The notes: generated by a model from the letters alone, not told the origin. A stretch of DNA of 64,000 nt from Alkalihalobacillus sp. BA299 (GCF_017745675.1 NZ_JAFLJM010000018.1:1-64000); one strand, 5' to 3'; positions 26,231 to 35,262 are shown, numbered from the stretch's first letter. Numbers and translations: made by a program.

Positions 26231-27658
26231 ATGAACTCATATACAACAACTGGAATAGAAGGGCTAGACTTTATTTTATCTGGCGGCTTTCCTGTTGGCT
26301 CTTCTATATTATTAGATGGTGCACCAGGTACAGGTAAAACAATTTTAGGTATGCAATTTTTATATAATGGTGCAATAAATAACATCGAATCTGGAATTTA
26401 TATTACCTTTGAAGAATTTCCAGATCAAATTTATAAAGAATTGACTACATTTGGCTGGGATTTGAAACAACTAGAGAAAGAAAATAAATTACGTGTCATT
26501 TGCATGTCACCCGAAGTACTTCTTGAACAAATGAAACAACCTAATGGACTATTTGAACAAATCATTAAAGAACTCAATTGTAAGCGAGTTGTGATCGATA
26601 GTTTGAATTTGTTGCATTTTGGTATTGAAGACCAAGTAGAAAAAAGAAAAGCAGTTTATACATTAAGAAATATTTTACGGAAATATTCATTAACTTCCTT
26701 GTTAATTCATGAACAAACATCTATCATTCGAGAAGAAATTCCTTTCGTTAGTTATGTTGTTGATGGTGTTATTAAACTTTCTCTTCAAGACCATCAAACA
26801 ATTTATCGTAAAAGAACGTTAGAAGTTTTAAAAATGCGTGGGTGTAAAATAAAGGAAGGGGAACATATTTATCGAATTACTAATGAAGGGATACACTTAG
26901 TTCCTGCCCTTTCCATGTTTGAAGATACGGTCGTCACTGAAAATCAAACAAATATCTCAACAGGAATTTCATCCTTAGACCGATTATTATTAGGCGGCAT
27001 TCCAAGCGGCACGGCATTTATTCTTGATACGAATAGTAAAGCTAATTATAAATATTTTGTTGCTTCTATCATAACCAGTCGAATTAAATCTGGTGAAAAA
27101 GTCGTTCTTATTTTATCAAATTTAATGAATCTCTTGGAACTAGAACATATATATCATTTATACGGTGTTGACCTTGAAAAAGTTGTAAAGCAAGAAAAGA
27201 TATATTTTATTGAACATTATGATCGTCCCATACCCGAAGCATATGAATCTGCTGTAATAAAAGTGAACCAAATGGGTAATGAAGAATATAAACAAACGAT
27301 ACGTGAAAAAGTGGATGCCATTGTATTACGAGGTGCTGAGCGAGGGGAAAAATGGTTTGTTTTTCATGACCTAAATACGATTGTATCGCAAAGAGGAAAA
27401 GACTTTGTAAAAACGTATTTTACGGAAGAAGTTGCTTTTATCACATCCGCAGGAGCTAGTTTGCTTGCTTTAAGTAATTTTACAGAAATTGGGGCAGAAA
27501 CAGCAAGTTTCCTTGAAAGAACTTGTAATGGTGTATTCCAAACATGGGTAGATGGTAACTATCAATATTTCCAATTGAAGAAGTCCCCGCAAGGAAATAT
27601 GTCTCAACCTTTACTTGTGGAGAACATCCAATCGAACCCTTTCATTCGGTTAATATAG
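26231..27658 (+). CDS. KaiC-like two-domain ATPase
   Basis: The protein has 475 residues with two RecA/KaiC-type domains. Domain 1 (about 1-235) has Walker A GAPGTGKT (30-37), the catalytic Glu pair ITFEEF (61-62) and Walker B VVIDSLN (Asp123), so it should bind and cut ATP. Domain 2 (about 240-475) keeps the opening pattern TGISSLDRLLLGGIPSG, but its P-loop is DTNSKANYK and the Glu pair is absent, so it is probably inactive. There are no kaiA or kaiB genes, so this is not a clock. First gene of an operon with 27674 and 27913; AGGGGTG precedes ATG. Confidence 0.85.
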   Translation: MNSYTTTGIEGLDFILSGGFPVGSSILLDGAPGTGKTILGMQFLYNGAINNIESGIYITFEEFPDQIYKELTTFGWDLKQLEKENKLRVICMSPEVLLEQMKQPNGLFEQIIKELNCKRVVIDSLNLLHFGIEDQVEKRKAVYTLRNILRKYSLTSLLIHEQTSIIREEIPFVSYVVDGVIKLSLQDHQTIYRKRTLEVLKMRGCKIKEGEHIYRITNEGIHLVPALSMFEDTVVTENQTNISTGISSLDRLLLGGIPSGTAFILDTNSKANYKYFVASIITSRIKSGEKVVLILSNLMNLLELEHIYHLYGVDLEKVVKQEKIYFIEHYDRPIPEAYESAVIKVNQMGNEEYKQTIREKVDAIVLRGAERGEKWFVFHDLNTIVSQRGKDFVKTYFTEEVAFITSAGASLLALSNFTEIGAETASFLERTCNGVFQTWVDGNYQYFQLKKSPQGNMSQPLLVENIQSNPFIRLI

Positions 27659-27673
27659 GAGGAGCGTTATTAA

Positions 27674-27928
27674 ATGGAATCTATTCATTTTAGTCCATTG
27701 CAAGTGGAATTAACAATGTTCTTTCAAGAAAATCCGTATACATTTGAAACCGTTAATGGTCTCGCGATTCGACTCGGAAGAAATATTGAAGACTTAAATT
27801 CAGTTTTAAACCAATTAGTAGAAAATATGATCTTAGAAGTCATTGGTACAGGAGATCAAGCCATTTATCGTTATATTCAGCCAGAACTTATGGACTTACA
27901 CGAGGAGGAAAAATGGAAGGAAATTTAA
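27674..27928 (+). CDS. small winged-helix-like protein of the KaiC operon
   Basis: The protein has 84 residues. LTMFFQENPYTFETVNGLA, then IRLGRNIEDLNSVLNQLVENMILEVIG and YRYIQ, has the helix-turn-helix-wing rhythm of a winged-helix domain (compare MarR/ScpB-like folds). It starts 15 bp after the KaiC-like gene with GGAGGAG upstream, and its end overlaps the next gene by 16 nt, so the three are translationally coupled. The function could be DNA binding or protein contact. No named family recognised. Confidence 0.65.
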   Translation: MESIHFSPLQVELTMFFQENPYTFETVNGLAIRLGRNIEDLNSVLNQLVENMILEVIGTGDQAIYRYIQPELMDLHEEEKWKEI

Positions 27929-30045
27929 CATTTCTTCAAGATGTACAAGATGCATATGCTACATTGTCTGAATTAACAATTGTCATCACAGATTTAGAAG
28001 GAAATGAAGTAACAAACCCATCTGGTATTACCCCTTTAACGAAAATCGCTTTCGAAAAATGGATCACAAAAGAATTGTACCAAAGTCGTATACAGCCTCT
28101 TGCTGCCATACGAAATCCGTCAGTTTATGTTAATCATATTGGGCTTAAGGTAATTGTTTCCCCAATTCAAGTAAATGGACAAACGACTTACTATGTCTTT
28201 GCAGGGGCATTAATTCGAGATTCAACAAGGACTCTTGTAAGACAATATATAAAGAATAACTATAAAAACGCAGATGAAATTTTTGAAGCGCTTGAATTAA
28301 CACCTGAACTTTCAGAAACAGAAATAAAAGCTAAGATGGACATCATTCAAAAATTATCTCAAGTCGTTAGAACCTACTTAACACACCAAACCGAAAAGCA
28401 ATACAATAATCAAAAAGCATCTTTTATACATCAAAGTTTAGAATCTGTTCGGACTGGTACAGCCACTACATGTTCATTTATAGAAGAATTATTTAAGTTA
28501 CATCGTGATATCGATTTTATTGGATTAGCGATCGAAGATAAAAGTGACCAATATGTAATTGAAACGATTCACGGAGATCATACTGACAAATTAAAAGGGC
28601 ATGCCTTCTTAATAGGAGAAGGCTTTCTCGGTCATACCATCGCGACCGAGCAATTTCAATTTTGGCAAAATGTCCAAAATGACCCACGTACACACTTTTT
28701 TAAAAGTAACGATCTTGACCCGAAAAGCTTATTTTGTGTACCGATATATGGAGGAGATCGTGTAACAGGGATATTATTCGGGGGAAGTTCGAACGTTGAA
28801 ATTAAGAATGAAAACGTTTTAGAATCTTTTAAAGTTTATTCATCTATATTAAATACATTATTAACGTCTAATAATATAAAACATGATTTACAAAACCACT
28901 TAATGGAATTATCAACATTTAATGAGATTTTCCGTGTAATTACAACGGTCAAAGATATGAAAAGGGTACTTTACATCCTTGTTGATATTAGTATTAATAT
29001 TACTAGAGGCCCATTTACTTGTATCGTTTTTAAACCTAATATTAATCAATCTAAAGTCGATATAGTGTCGAGAGGGCTAGTAAAAAATGAAATCAATGAT
29101 TATTGTTATGATGTAGCCATTCGAGCATTTTCAAATTCGACTAATGAGACCAATTTAAAGCAGCCATTTCAAAATAAAACGAACTGGGGAACGGATGTGA
29201 TGGAATTTCCGTTACTATATAAAAATCGTTTATATGGTATGTTATGTGTTGGTTTATATCCGAAAAATGACCCAGATAAATATAAAGCTTTCCTATCCAC
29301 ATTGTCAGTAGCAGGTAGTATCTCATTTCATCTTTGTCAAAATAATAACAAAGAAAATTCTGATGAAGATGCTATTCAGTTATTGCAAGATGTTATGAAC
29401 CACCTTAATAAAGAAAAACATATGGAATCCATTAAAATTGAAAGCCTTGTTAAAGACTTTACAGGCTTCATAAATGAAGAGGAATATACATCGTTAAAGA
29501 AAGTATGCCGTTTAGTTTGTTATAATATTGAATTTATAGAAAAATATATAAATGATCAAGAAATGCTATCGATCTTAGTTGAATGTCAAAACGTCTTACA
29601 AAATCAAAAGGCAAATAGAAGAGATAGTGAAATTTTAGGACTGCTTTATCATTATGTAACTCAAAACGAAAATATAGATACTATAAAAGTAATGTCAAAT
29701 GTGAATGAGGATCTAAGAACAAAATTTGTTTCCTATATCAACCAACATTCCATTGTCGAAACAGAAATATCATTCGATAATGGTCAATTAATAACGAGTC
29801 AAAAACAAAAAAATCAAAATAGTGAAGGTCTATTAAAAAAAGAACTGAATTTATCTTCTAGAGAAGTTGACGTATTAAACCATATCTTAAAAGGCTACAA
29901 CAACCGCGAAATTGCCGCTAATTTATTTATTAGTGAGCATACAGTTAAAAATCACATCACTAAGATTTTGCAAAAGTTAGAAGTTTCTGACCGTGCTCAG
30001 GCAATTGCAAAAGTTTATCAACTCGGATATTCTCCTCCTAATTAA
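27913..30045 (+). CDS. PocR-GAF-LuxR regulator of the KaiC operon
   Basis: The protein has 710 residues. Residues about 1-110 resemble a PocR sensory domain (FLQDVQDAYATLSELTIVIT) but lack the usual cysteines. Two GAF-like domains follow (about 155-310, with GHAFLIGEGFLGHTIA; about 325-480). The C-terminus (645-705) is a LuxR-type HTH (LSSREVDVLNHILKGYNNR, then EIAANLFISEHTVKNHITK). It begins inside the preceding gene. This is a cytosolic one-component transcription factor with two or three sensor modules; target genes and ligand are unknown. A terminator follows at 30213. Confidence 0.85.
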   Translation: MEGNLTFLQDVQDAYATLSELTIVITDLEGNEVTNPSGITPLTKIAFEKWITKELYQSRIQPLAAIRNPSVYVNHIGLKVIVSPIQVNGQTTYYVFAGALIRDSTRTLVRQYIKNNYKNADEIFEALELTPELSETEIKAKMDIIQKLSQVVRTYLTHQTEKQYNNQKASFIHQSLESVRTGTATTCSFIEELFKLHRDIDFIGLAIEDKSDQYVIETIHGDHTDKLKGHAFLIGEGFLGHTIATEQFQFWQNVQNDPRTHFFKSNDLDPKSLFCVPIYGGDRVTGILFGGSSNVEIKNENVLESFKVYSSILNTLLTSNNIKHDLQNHLMELSTFNEIFRVITTVKDMKRVLYILVDISINITRGPFTCIVFKPNINQSKVDIVSRGLVKNEINDYCYDVAIRAFSNSTNETNLKQPFQNKTNWGTDVMEFPLLYKNRLYGMLCVGLYPKNDPDKYKAFLSTLSVAGSISFHLCQNNNKENSDEDAIQLLQDVMNHLNKEKHMESIKIESLVKDFTGFINEEEYTSLKKVCRLVCYNIEFIEKYINDQEMLSILVECQNVLQNQKANRRDSEILGLLYHYVTQNENIDTIKVMSNVNEDLRTKFVSYINQHSIVETEISFDNGQLITSQKQKNQNSEGLLKKELNLSSREVDVLNHILKGYNNREIAANLFISEHTVKNHITKILQKLEVSDRAQAIAKVYQLGYSPPN

Positions 30046-30426
30046 TAAGACACATTTTTATATTAATAAATTATGACTTTAAATAGGAATACACTCCTAT
30101 TATATTTAGATGACTAGTACCTGATCATTATTAATATAGACATTAAGTTAACCTTATTTTTTACACTATTTTTCCTATATTAACAGTGTTTAAGTGTTTA
30201 TAAATTAATTCGAAGATACCTAAATCCTTAGGTATCTTTTTTTGTCGTTTTTCGTTGTAAGGAGTATTGTCCTATATCATTATTACTGTGCAAATAAAAA
30301 TAAGAGCTCGTGGTGATATACGTAATTACCATATTATTAGAAAATACATATATCAAAACAACTAGAAAATATTTTTCAAAAAACAATACTAATTTTGAAA
30401 TTAATAAATGGAAAGGTAATCAAAAA
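30046..30426. other. intergenic stretch after the KaiC operon
   Basis: Holds the terminator at 30213. An open frame from GTG 30310 runs into the small gene at 30427, but its first 39 codons lack a ribosome binding site and are low-complexity AT-rich sequence. Confidence 0.4.
30213..30243 (+). terminator. terminator after the KaiC operon
   Basis: AAGATACCT (30213-30221) pairs with AGGTATCTT (30230-30238), followed by TTTTT. Confidence 0.8.
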
Positions 30427-30660
30427 ATGATGAACAATGAAAGTTTACATTATCTCCAACCTTATATCGTATTACTCTTAAGAAATACTGATCTGACTAA
30501 AGGCAGGTGGATCCTCCTTAATATAGAGGAAAAATGGAATCTTGAACTGGAAATGTTGATACAAGTAAACATAGTAGATAAACGTATGGTGAAAGGTGGC
30601 TTGACCTACCATTATATAAAACCAACTGAAACACAGATCTATTTAACTGGTCGCCACTAA
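30427..30660 (+). CDS. small protein, unknown
   Basis: The protein has 77 residues beginning MMNNESLHYLQPYIVLLLR. It has one hydrophobic stretch near the start (PYIVLLL) and a mixed remainder (KGRWILLNIEEKWNLELEM). ATG 30427 has GGAAAGG about 10 nt upstream. It lies between the KaiC operon and the GGDEF-EAL kinase gene, 48 bp before MITE copy 2. No family recognised; a real gene is likely but not certain. Confidence 0.45.
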   Translation: MMNNESLHYLQPYIVLLLRNTDLTKGRWILLNIEEKWNLELEMLIQVNIVDKRMVKGGLTYHYIKPTETQIYLTGRH

Positions 30661-30708
30661 GAACAACTACCGAAAGAATCCAATAATAGGAATTAATTCT
30701 AAATATAA

Positions 30709-30893
30709 GGCTGTTTTCGTAAACTTTGTTGCTTTTGGACCGTTTTTTGAAAATAAAATAGGCTTTTCAAGACAAATTCATTTGTCTGAACGGCTATTTT
30801 ATTTTCAAAACCTTCACGCTATGCGTGAAGAGCCAAGCATCCGCTTGGCTTACGGTCCAAAAGCTAAAAGCAACAATCTTTGAGAAAAGAGTC
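30709..30893 (+). mobile_element. 185-bp MITE, copy 2
   Basis: Same structure as copy 1, flanked by AAATATAA on both sides (30701-30708 and 30894-30901). This duplication differs from that of copies 1 and 3, which argues for true target-site duplication. Ends GGCTGTTTTC and GAAAAGAGTC. Inner hairpins are TTGAAAATAAAATAG/CTATTTTATTTTCAA, CTTCACGC/GCGTGAAG and AGCCAAGC/GCTTGGCT. It ends 28 bp before the start of the GGDEF-EAL-kinase gene and therefore lies in its leader or promoter. Confidence 0.9.
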
Positions 30894-30921
30894 AAATATA
30901 AAAAACATTAGGGGTGATCAT

Positions 30922-33900
30922 ATGAAAAGGTTATTATCCAAAAGAAAAAATAACAAATTAGAATACATGAATAAAAATGAACTGTACAAAGATTTATATG
31001 CAAACTTTCCAGATGGTCTCTTTCTTATAAATTTAAGTGGTGAATTTATGGATTGTAACGAAGGATTAGAAACATTAACGGGTATTTCAAAAGATCATCT
31101 TTTATATTCTCACTTTAGAAATTTTATACACTCAGAAGACCTATTTGATGTCAATAAGTATTTTCAGCATGCACTGAAAGGTAAAATCCAAGATAAAGAA
31201 TTCCGTGTTTTACATAAAAGTGGAAATATTCGTTATGTTAATGCAACGTTCGTACCAGCAAATGTTAACGGAAAAATATTAGGGGTATATGGAGCAGCTA
31301 AGGATATCACAGATAAAAAACATCTTGAAATGGCCTTAAAAGATAGTGAGATCTGGTTTGAATCTCTAATCCAACATTCATCAGACGTTATTGGTGTATT
31401 AGACGATAAAGGAATCATTAAATATCAAAGTTCTTCCGTTAAGAAATTATTAGGGTATGAACCAAATACTTTAATGGGTACTAACGGTTTCGATATTGTA
31501 TATAAAAACGACTTAAAAAAAGCCCAAGATATATTTGATAAAGTATTAAAATCTGGAAACCTGACAGAAAAAACAGAATTAAGAATTAAAAAAGCTGATG
31601 GAAATTTAATATTTTGCGAAGTCTATGTTACGAATTTATTAATGGATGACAGGGTTAATAGAATCGTTGTTAACTATCGTGATATTTCCGAAAGAAAATC
31701 TTATGAGCAAGAAATTTATCGCATGGCATATCATGATTACTTAACAGGATTACCGAACCGGTTCATGCTAGAAACTAGTTTGTCAGAAGAAATCGAAAAA
31801 TCGATGGACTTAAATAACAATCTAGCAGTTCTCCTCATTGACCTTGACCGATTTAAAGTAGTTAATGACAGTATAGGACATCATGCAGGTGATCTTTTAT
31901 TAAAAGCAGTATCGAATCGTTTGAAAGAGACTATTGATGGCAAAGGGACTTTATTTCGTCAAGGCGGAGATGAATTTATTATCATTCTAACCGATGCCAA
32001 CAGAGAAGTCGCTTCCATCGTTTCTGAGCGTATATTATCTTCCTTAGCTCAACCATTTACGATGAATCATATTGAAATCTTTACTTCGCCTAGTATCGGA
32101 ATTACGATGGTTCCTGAAGATGGAAACTCTGTAGATCAAATTTTACGTAATGCTGACTTTGCGATGTACCAAGCAAAGAGAAATGGAAAAAATAGATACC
32201 ATTTTTACTCGCCATCAAAAAGCAGTAACCTCCTTAATCCATTAAAAATGGAAATGGAACTTCATCGTGCGGTGGAGCGGGATGAGTTAACATTACACTA
32301 CCAACCAAAGATTAATTTACAAACAGGTGAAATCGTAGGTGTTGAAGCGTTAATTCGGTGGAACCACCCTGAATGGGGGATGGTTTCTCCTGGCAATTTT
32401 ATACCTCTTGCTGAAGAAACAGGGTTAATCATTCCGATTGGAGTATGGGCCGTCAAAACGGCTTGTCAGCAAAATAAAATATGGCATTCAAAAGGGTTTA
32501 CAACCGTAGTTTCAGTCAATTTATCAGCGAGGCAGTTTACTCAATTAAGTTTGGTTCAATCGATACAATCAGCTCTTGAAGAGTCAGGACTAAAGCCACA
32601 ATTTTTAGAGTTAGAAATTACAGAAAGTATGACGGCCAATATAGAACAATCGATCAAAACATTAAATGATCTTAAAGAGCTTGGTGTAAAAATTAGTATT
32701 GACGACTTTGGAACAGGGTTTAGCTCTCTTAATTATTTAAAAGAATTCCCTGTAGATACATTAAAGATTGACCAATCTTTTGTACGAGAGCTTTCCAATA
32801 ATTCCAGTGACAAAACGATTGTAAAAACAATTATATCTATGGCGCATAACTTAAATCTAAACGTCGTTGCAGAAGGAATAGAAACAAAAGAACAACTCGT
32901 ATTTCTACAACAGCATCTTTGCAATGAAGGACAAGGCTTTCTTTTTAGTAAACCAGTACCAGCTAACGAGTTAGAAAAGTCAATACATGAAATTAAACAA
33001 ACCGTAAAAACCATCGGGATATCACACGAAGTTAGTGAGCGTCTATGGGCGGATGAATTATTACTAATGGCAAGAAAAGAACTTGAAAATACGGTTCGTC
33101 TACAGCAAGGGCTGACACTTCAACATTCAGATGAACCAATAAATGAAATGGAAGACCATTTCCAATTAATTGCAAAAAACATGACTGAATTAATAAGAGT
33201 TTTAGATGTAAACGGAAATACAAGGTATGTATCGCCATCCCATACTAATGTTTTAGGACATAAACTTCGATACTTTGAGGAAAATAGTGTTTTCGAACAT
33301 ATTCACCCTGATGATCAACCTTTGATAAAAGAAACATTCAAGCTTGTCGTTCAAAACAAAAAAGCAAGCTCACTTGAGTTCCGTTATTTACATGAAAAAG
33401 GGCATTGGGTCCTACTTGAATGTTCATTATCACCTATAACGAGTAAGGATGGGGATATAAAAAGAATAGTCATTATCGGAAGAGATATTACAGAAAAAAG
33501 GCGAACTGATGAAATGATCAGAAAGGCAGAAAAGTTAGAAGTAGTAAGTGAATTAGCTGCAGGGATAGCTCATGAAATAAGAAATCCTATTACTTCGATT
33601 AAAGGGTATGTCCATCTGTTAGAACAAGGGATAATAAAACCAGAATATTTTGATGTAATTCATTCTTCTTGCAATGATATGGAAGGGATAATTAATGGGT
33701 TTCTCGACATTGCTAAACCACAAATTATTCAACAAAAACGAGTCAACATACCTAAATTATTAGAAAATGTGGTTACATTAATACAAACGAATCTATATTC
33801 AAAAAGTATAGAAATCCACCTAGAAGTTGATGAAGATATTCCACTAATTAATTGTGATCCTGTTCAAATGAAACAAGTTTTTATGAATTTACTTACGAAT

Positions 33901-34233
33901 AGTATAGAAGCAATTTCAAATCAAGGAACTATAAAACTTTATGTGAATATAAAAGATTCCAACTTAAAAATAAAAGTTATTGATAATGGCATTGGTATGA
34001 GTGAAGATCGCTTAAAAAAACTAGGGGAACCTTTTTACTGTATAAAAGAAAAGGGGATTGGCTTAGGTTTAATGTTGAGTTACCGGATAATATGGCAACA
34101 TAACGGGACGATTTGTGTGCAAAGTGCAGAAAACATAGGTACGACCGTTGAAGTGACTTTACCTATCGTAGTGAAACAAAACAGTTTGGATAATAGCGGT
34201 GTAGACTGCTCAAAATCGATGATGATATATTAA
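30922..34233 (+). CDS. PAS-PAS-GGDEF-EAL-PAS-histidine kinase fusion
   Basis: The protein has 1103 residues, all cytosolic. PAS domains lie at about 20-135 and 145-260. GGDEF is at about 265-430 with an intact GGDEF motif (348-352); the RxxD inhibitory site is missing. EAL is at about 440-690 with EALIRW (475), SVNLSARQF, DDFGTGFSSL, LKIDQSF, VAEGIET and QGFLFSKP, all expected for active phosphodiesterase. A third PAS is at about 745-860; then HisKA with AAGIAHEIRNPITSIKG (His884) and HATPase_c (NLLTNSIEA, DNGIGM, GIGLGL) of the sporulation KinA/KinE type. ATG 30922 follows AGGGGTG; the upstream frame lies in the MITE. It could both make and break c-di-GMP and phosphorylate a regulator. Confidence 0.9.
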   Translation: MKRLLSKRKNNKLEYMNKNELYKDLYANFPDGLFLINLSGEFMDCNEGLETLTGISKDHLLYSHFRNFIHSEDLFDVNKYFQHALKGKIQDKEFRVLHKSGNIRYVNATFVPANVNGKILGVYGAAKDITDKKHLEMALKDSEIWFESLIQHSSDVIGVLDDKGIIKYQSSSVKKLLGYEPNTLMGTNGFDIVYKNDLKKAQDIFDKVLKSGNLTEKTELRIKKADGNLIFCEVYVTNLLMDDRVNRIVVNYRDISERKSYEQEIYRMAYHDYLTGLPNRFMLETSLSEEIEKSMDLNNNLAVLLIDLDRFKVVNDSIGHHAGDLLLKAVSNRLKETIDGKGTLFRQGGDEFIIILTDANREVASIVSERILSSLAQPFTMNHIEIFTSPSIGITMVPEDGNSVDQILRNADFAMYQAKRNGKNRYHFYSPSKSSNLLNPLKMEMELHRAVERDELTLHYQPKINLQTGEIVGVEALIRWNHPEWGMVSPGNFIPLAEETGLIIPIGVWAVKTACQQNKIWHSKGFTTVVSVNLSARQFTQLSLVQSIQSALEESGLKPQFLELEITESMTANIEQSIKTLNDLKELGVKISIDDFGTGFSSLNYLKEFPVDTLKIDQSFVRELSNNSSDKTIVKTIISMAHNLNLNVVAEGIETKEQLVFLQQHLCNEGQGFLFSKPVPANELEKSIHEIKQTVKTIGISHEVSERLWADELLLMARKELENTVRLQQGLTLQHSDEPINEMEDHFQLIAKNMTELIRVLDVNGNTRYVSPSHTNVLGHKLRYFEENSVFEHIHPDDQPLIKETFKLVVQNKKASSLEFRYLHEKGHWVLLECSLSPITSKDGDIKRIVIIGRDITEKRRTDEMIRKAEKLEVVSELAAGIAHEIRNPITSIKGYVHLLEQGIIKPEYFDVIHSSCNDMEGIINGFLDIAKPQIIQQKRVNIPKLLENVVTLIQTNLYSKSIEIHLEVDEDIPLINCDPVQMKQVFMNLLTNSIEAISNQGTIKLYVNIKDSNLKIKVIDNGIGMSEDRLKKLGEPFYCIKEKGIGLGLMLSYRIIWQHNGTICVQSAENIGTTVEVTLPIVVKQNSLDNSGVDCSKSMMIY

Positions 34234-34289
34234 ATATTTTCATAATACGAATTTTTATAAAAAATTCTATAATTATATAAATGGATTAT

Positions 34290-34390
34290 GACCTTCGATA
34301 ACGGCAAACCTTTGTAAAAGCTGGGGACGCAAAACCATTGGCCTAAGGAGTTTACTCTATGGTCGTCAGGTTACCGAAAAGGTTGGTATG
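34290..34390 (+). ncRNA. c-di-GMP-I (GEMM) riboswitch 1
   Basis: Conserved blocks are in order: GGCAAACC, a GTAA (GNRA) tetraloop stem (CTTTGTAAAAG), GGGGACGCAAAACC, GGCCTAAGG, and TATGGTCGTCAGGTTACCG. These match the GEMM-I aptamer, including the tetraloop and its receptor. A terminator hairpin lies 25 nt downstream (34416), so it probably acts by transcription termination on the regulator gene at 34496. It also follows the GGDEF-EAL-kinase gene by 57 bp. Confidence 0.92.
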
Positions 34391-34415
34391 ACCAGGTTGA
34401 TTTTGTTACAAAACC

Positions 34416-34451
34416 AAATGTCCACCAATCTTTTTGGTGGGCATTTTTGTA
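34416..34451 (+). terminator. riboswitch-linked terminator
   Basis: AAATGTCCACCA (34416-34427) pairs with TGGTGGGCATTT (34435-34446) with one G-T pair, followed by TTG. It is the likely expression platform of the first GEMM riboswitch, and may also end the upstream kinase transcript. Confidence 0.8.
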
Positions 34452-34495
34452 TATATTAAAGTTTATACTATTACATTAAATTACGGGTGGTTATT

Positions 34496-35068
34496 ATGAA
34501 GCGAAAAAATTGGACGGAAGAAGAAATTTATTTTTTGTTGGAAAATGTAGGAACAATTAAACTTACTACGATCGCTCAAAAGTTAAACAGAAGCGAACAC
34601 TCCATTCTTTGTAAGATGAAAAGACTTGGAATATCTAATACGAAAGAGCAAACGGGGTTACTGACAACGTGTGAGTTAGAAGATTTGCTTCAAGTGGATC
34701 GATCAACCATTAGACGTTGGATTACTGAACACGGTCTAAAATCCATCAAAAAAACAACAAGATCTAAAAAGAAATTTCACCTTATAAACACTAGTGATTT
34801 CTGGAGTTGGGCGTATCAAAACCGTGAAAAAGTAGATTTTTCAAAAATAGAATATCAGTCGATTGTTCCTGAACCAGACTGGGTGATGGATGAAAGAAAA
34901 AATGTGAAAAAAATAAACTATAAACAGTGGAGTACAATTGAAGAAATTAAATTACAGAATTTGATTTCAAAAGGTATTTCAATGCATGAAATAGCAAAAA
35001 AGTTAGGTCGCTCCCTCACTAGTGTAAAAAGAAAGTATGACCGATTAAAGCTTAGACAAATCATTTAA
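34496..35068 (+). CDS. Myb/SANT-like and MerR-like DNA-binding protein
   Basis: The protein has 190 residues and three DNA-binding-like modules: an N-terminal Myb/SANT-type helix set (KNWTEEEIYFLLENVGTI, then LNRSEHSILCKMKRLGI), a middle excisionase/MerR-type HTH (LEDLLQVDRSTIRRWITEHG), and a C-terminal second Myb-like set (QWSTIEEIKLQNLISKGIS, then LGRSLTSVKRKYDRL). ATG 34496 follows GGGTGG. Expression is under the first c-di-GMP riboswitch, and a second riboswitch follows its stop by about 80 bp. Probably a transcription regulator; targets unknown. Confidence 0.75.
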   Translation: MKRKNWTEEEIYFLLENVGTIKLTTIAQKLNRSEHSILCKMKRLGISNTKEQTGLLTTCELEDLLQVDRSTIRRWITEHGLKSIKKTTRSKKKFHLINTSDFWSWAYQNREKVDFSKIEYQSIVPEPDWVMDERKNVKKINYKQWSTIEEIKLQNLISKGISMHEIAKKLGRSLTSVKRKYDRLKLRQII

Positions 35069-35144
35069 ACCATAAAATGATAGGGATAACTTACCACTTA
35101 ATACTATAATGAAATTTACGATATAAAATTAAGAAAAAATTAAC

Positions 35145-35238
35145 CTAACGATAATAGCAAACTTATTGAAAAATAAGGACGCAAAACTACGGGCCTAAAG
35201 TACTAACTATGGTAGCCGGGTTACCGAAAAGGATTGGA
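35145..35238 (+). ncRNA. c-di-GMP-I (GEMM) riboswitch 2
   Basis: Blocks are in order: AGCAAAC, a GAAA tetraloop stem (CTTATTGAAAAATAAG), GGACGCAAAACTAC, GGGCCTAAAG, and ATGGTAGCCGGGTTACCGAA. All the GEMM-I landmarks are present. No terminator is obvious downstream; the following genes are broken (35263-35867), so the switch may now control nothing. Confidence 0.9.
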
Positions 35239-35262
35239 TATTGAAAGGTATAGGAGCGAGCG

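Noticed and set aside
26231-27658. KaiC-like protein as part of a circadian clock
   Set aside because: No kaiA or kaiB nearby and the second ATPase domain lacks a P-loop.
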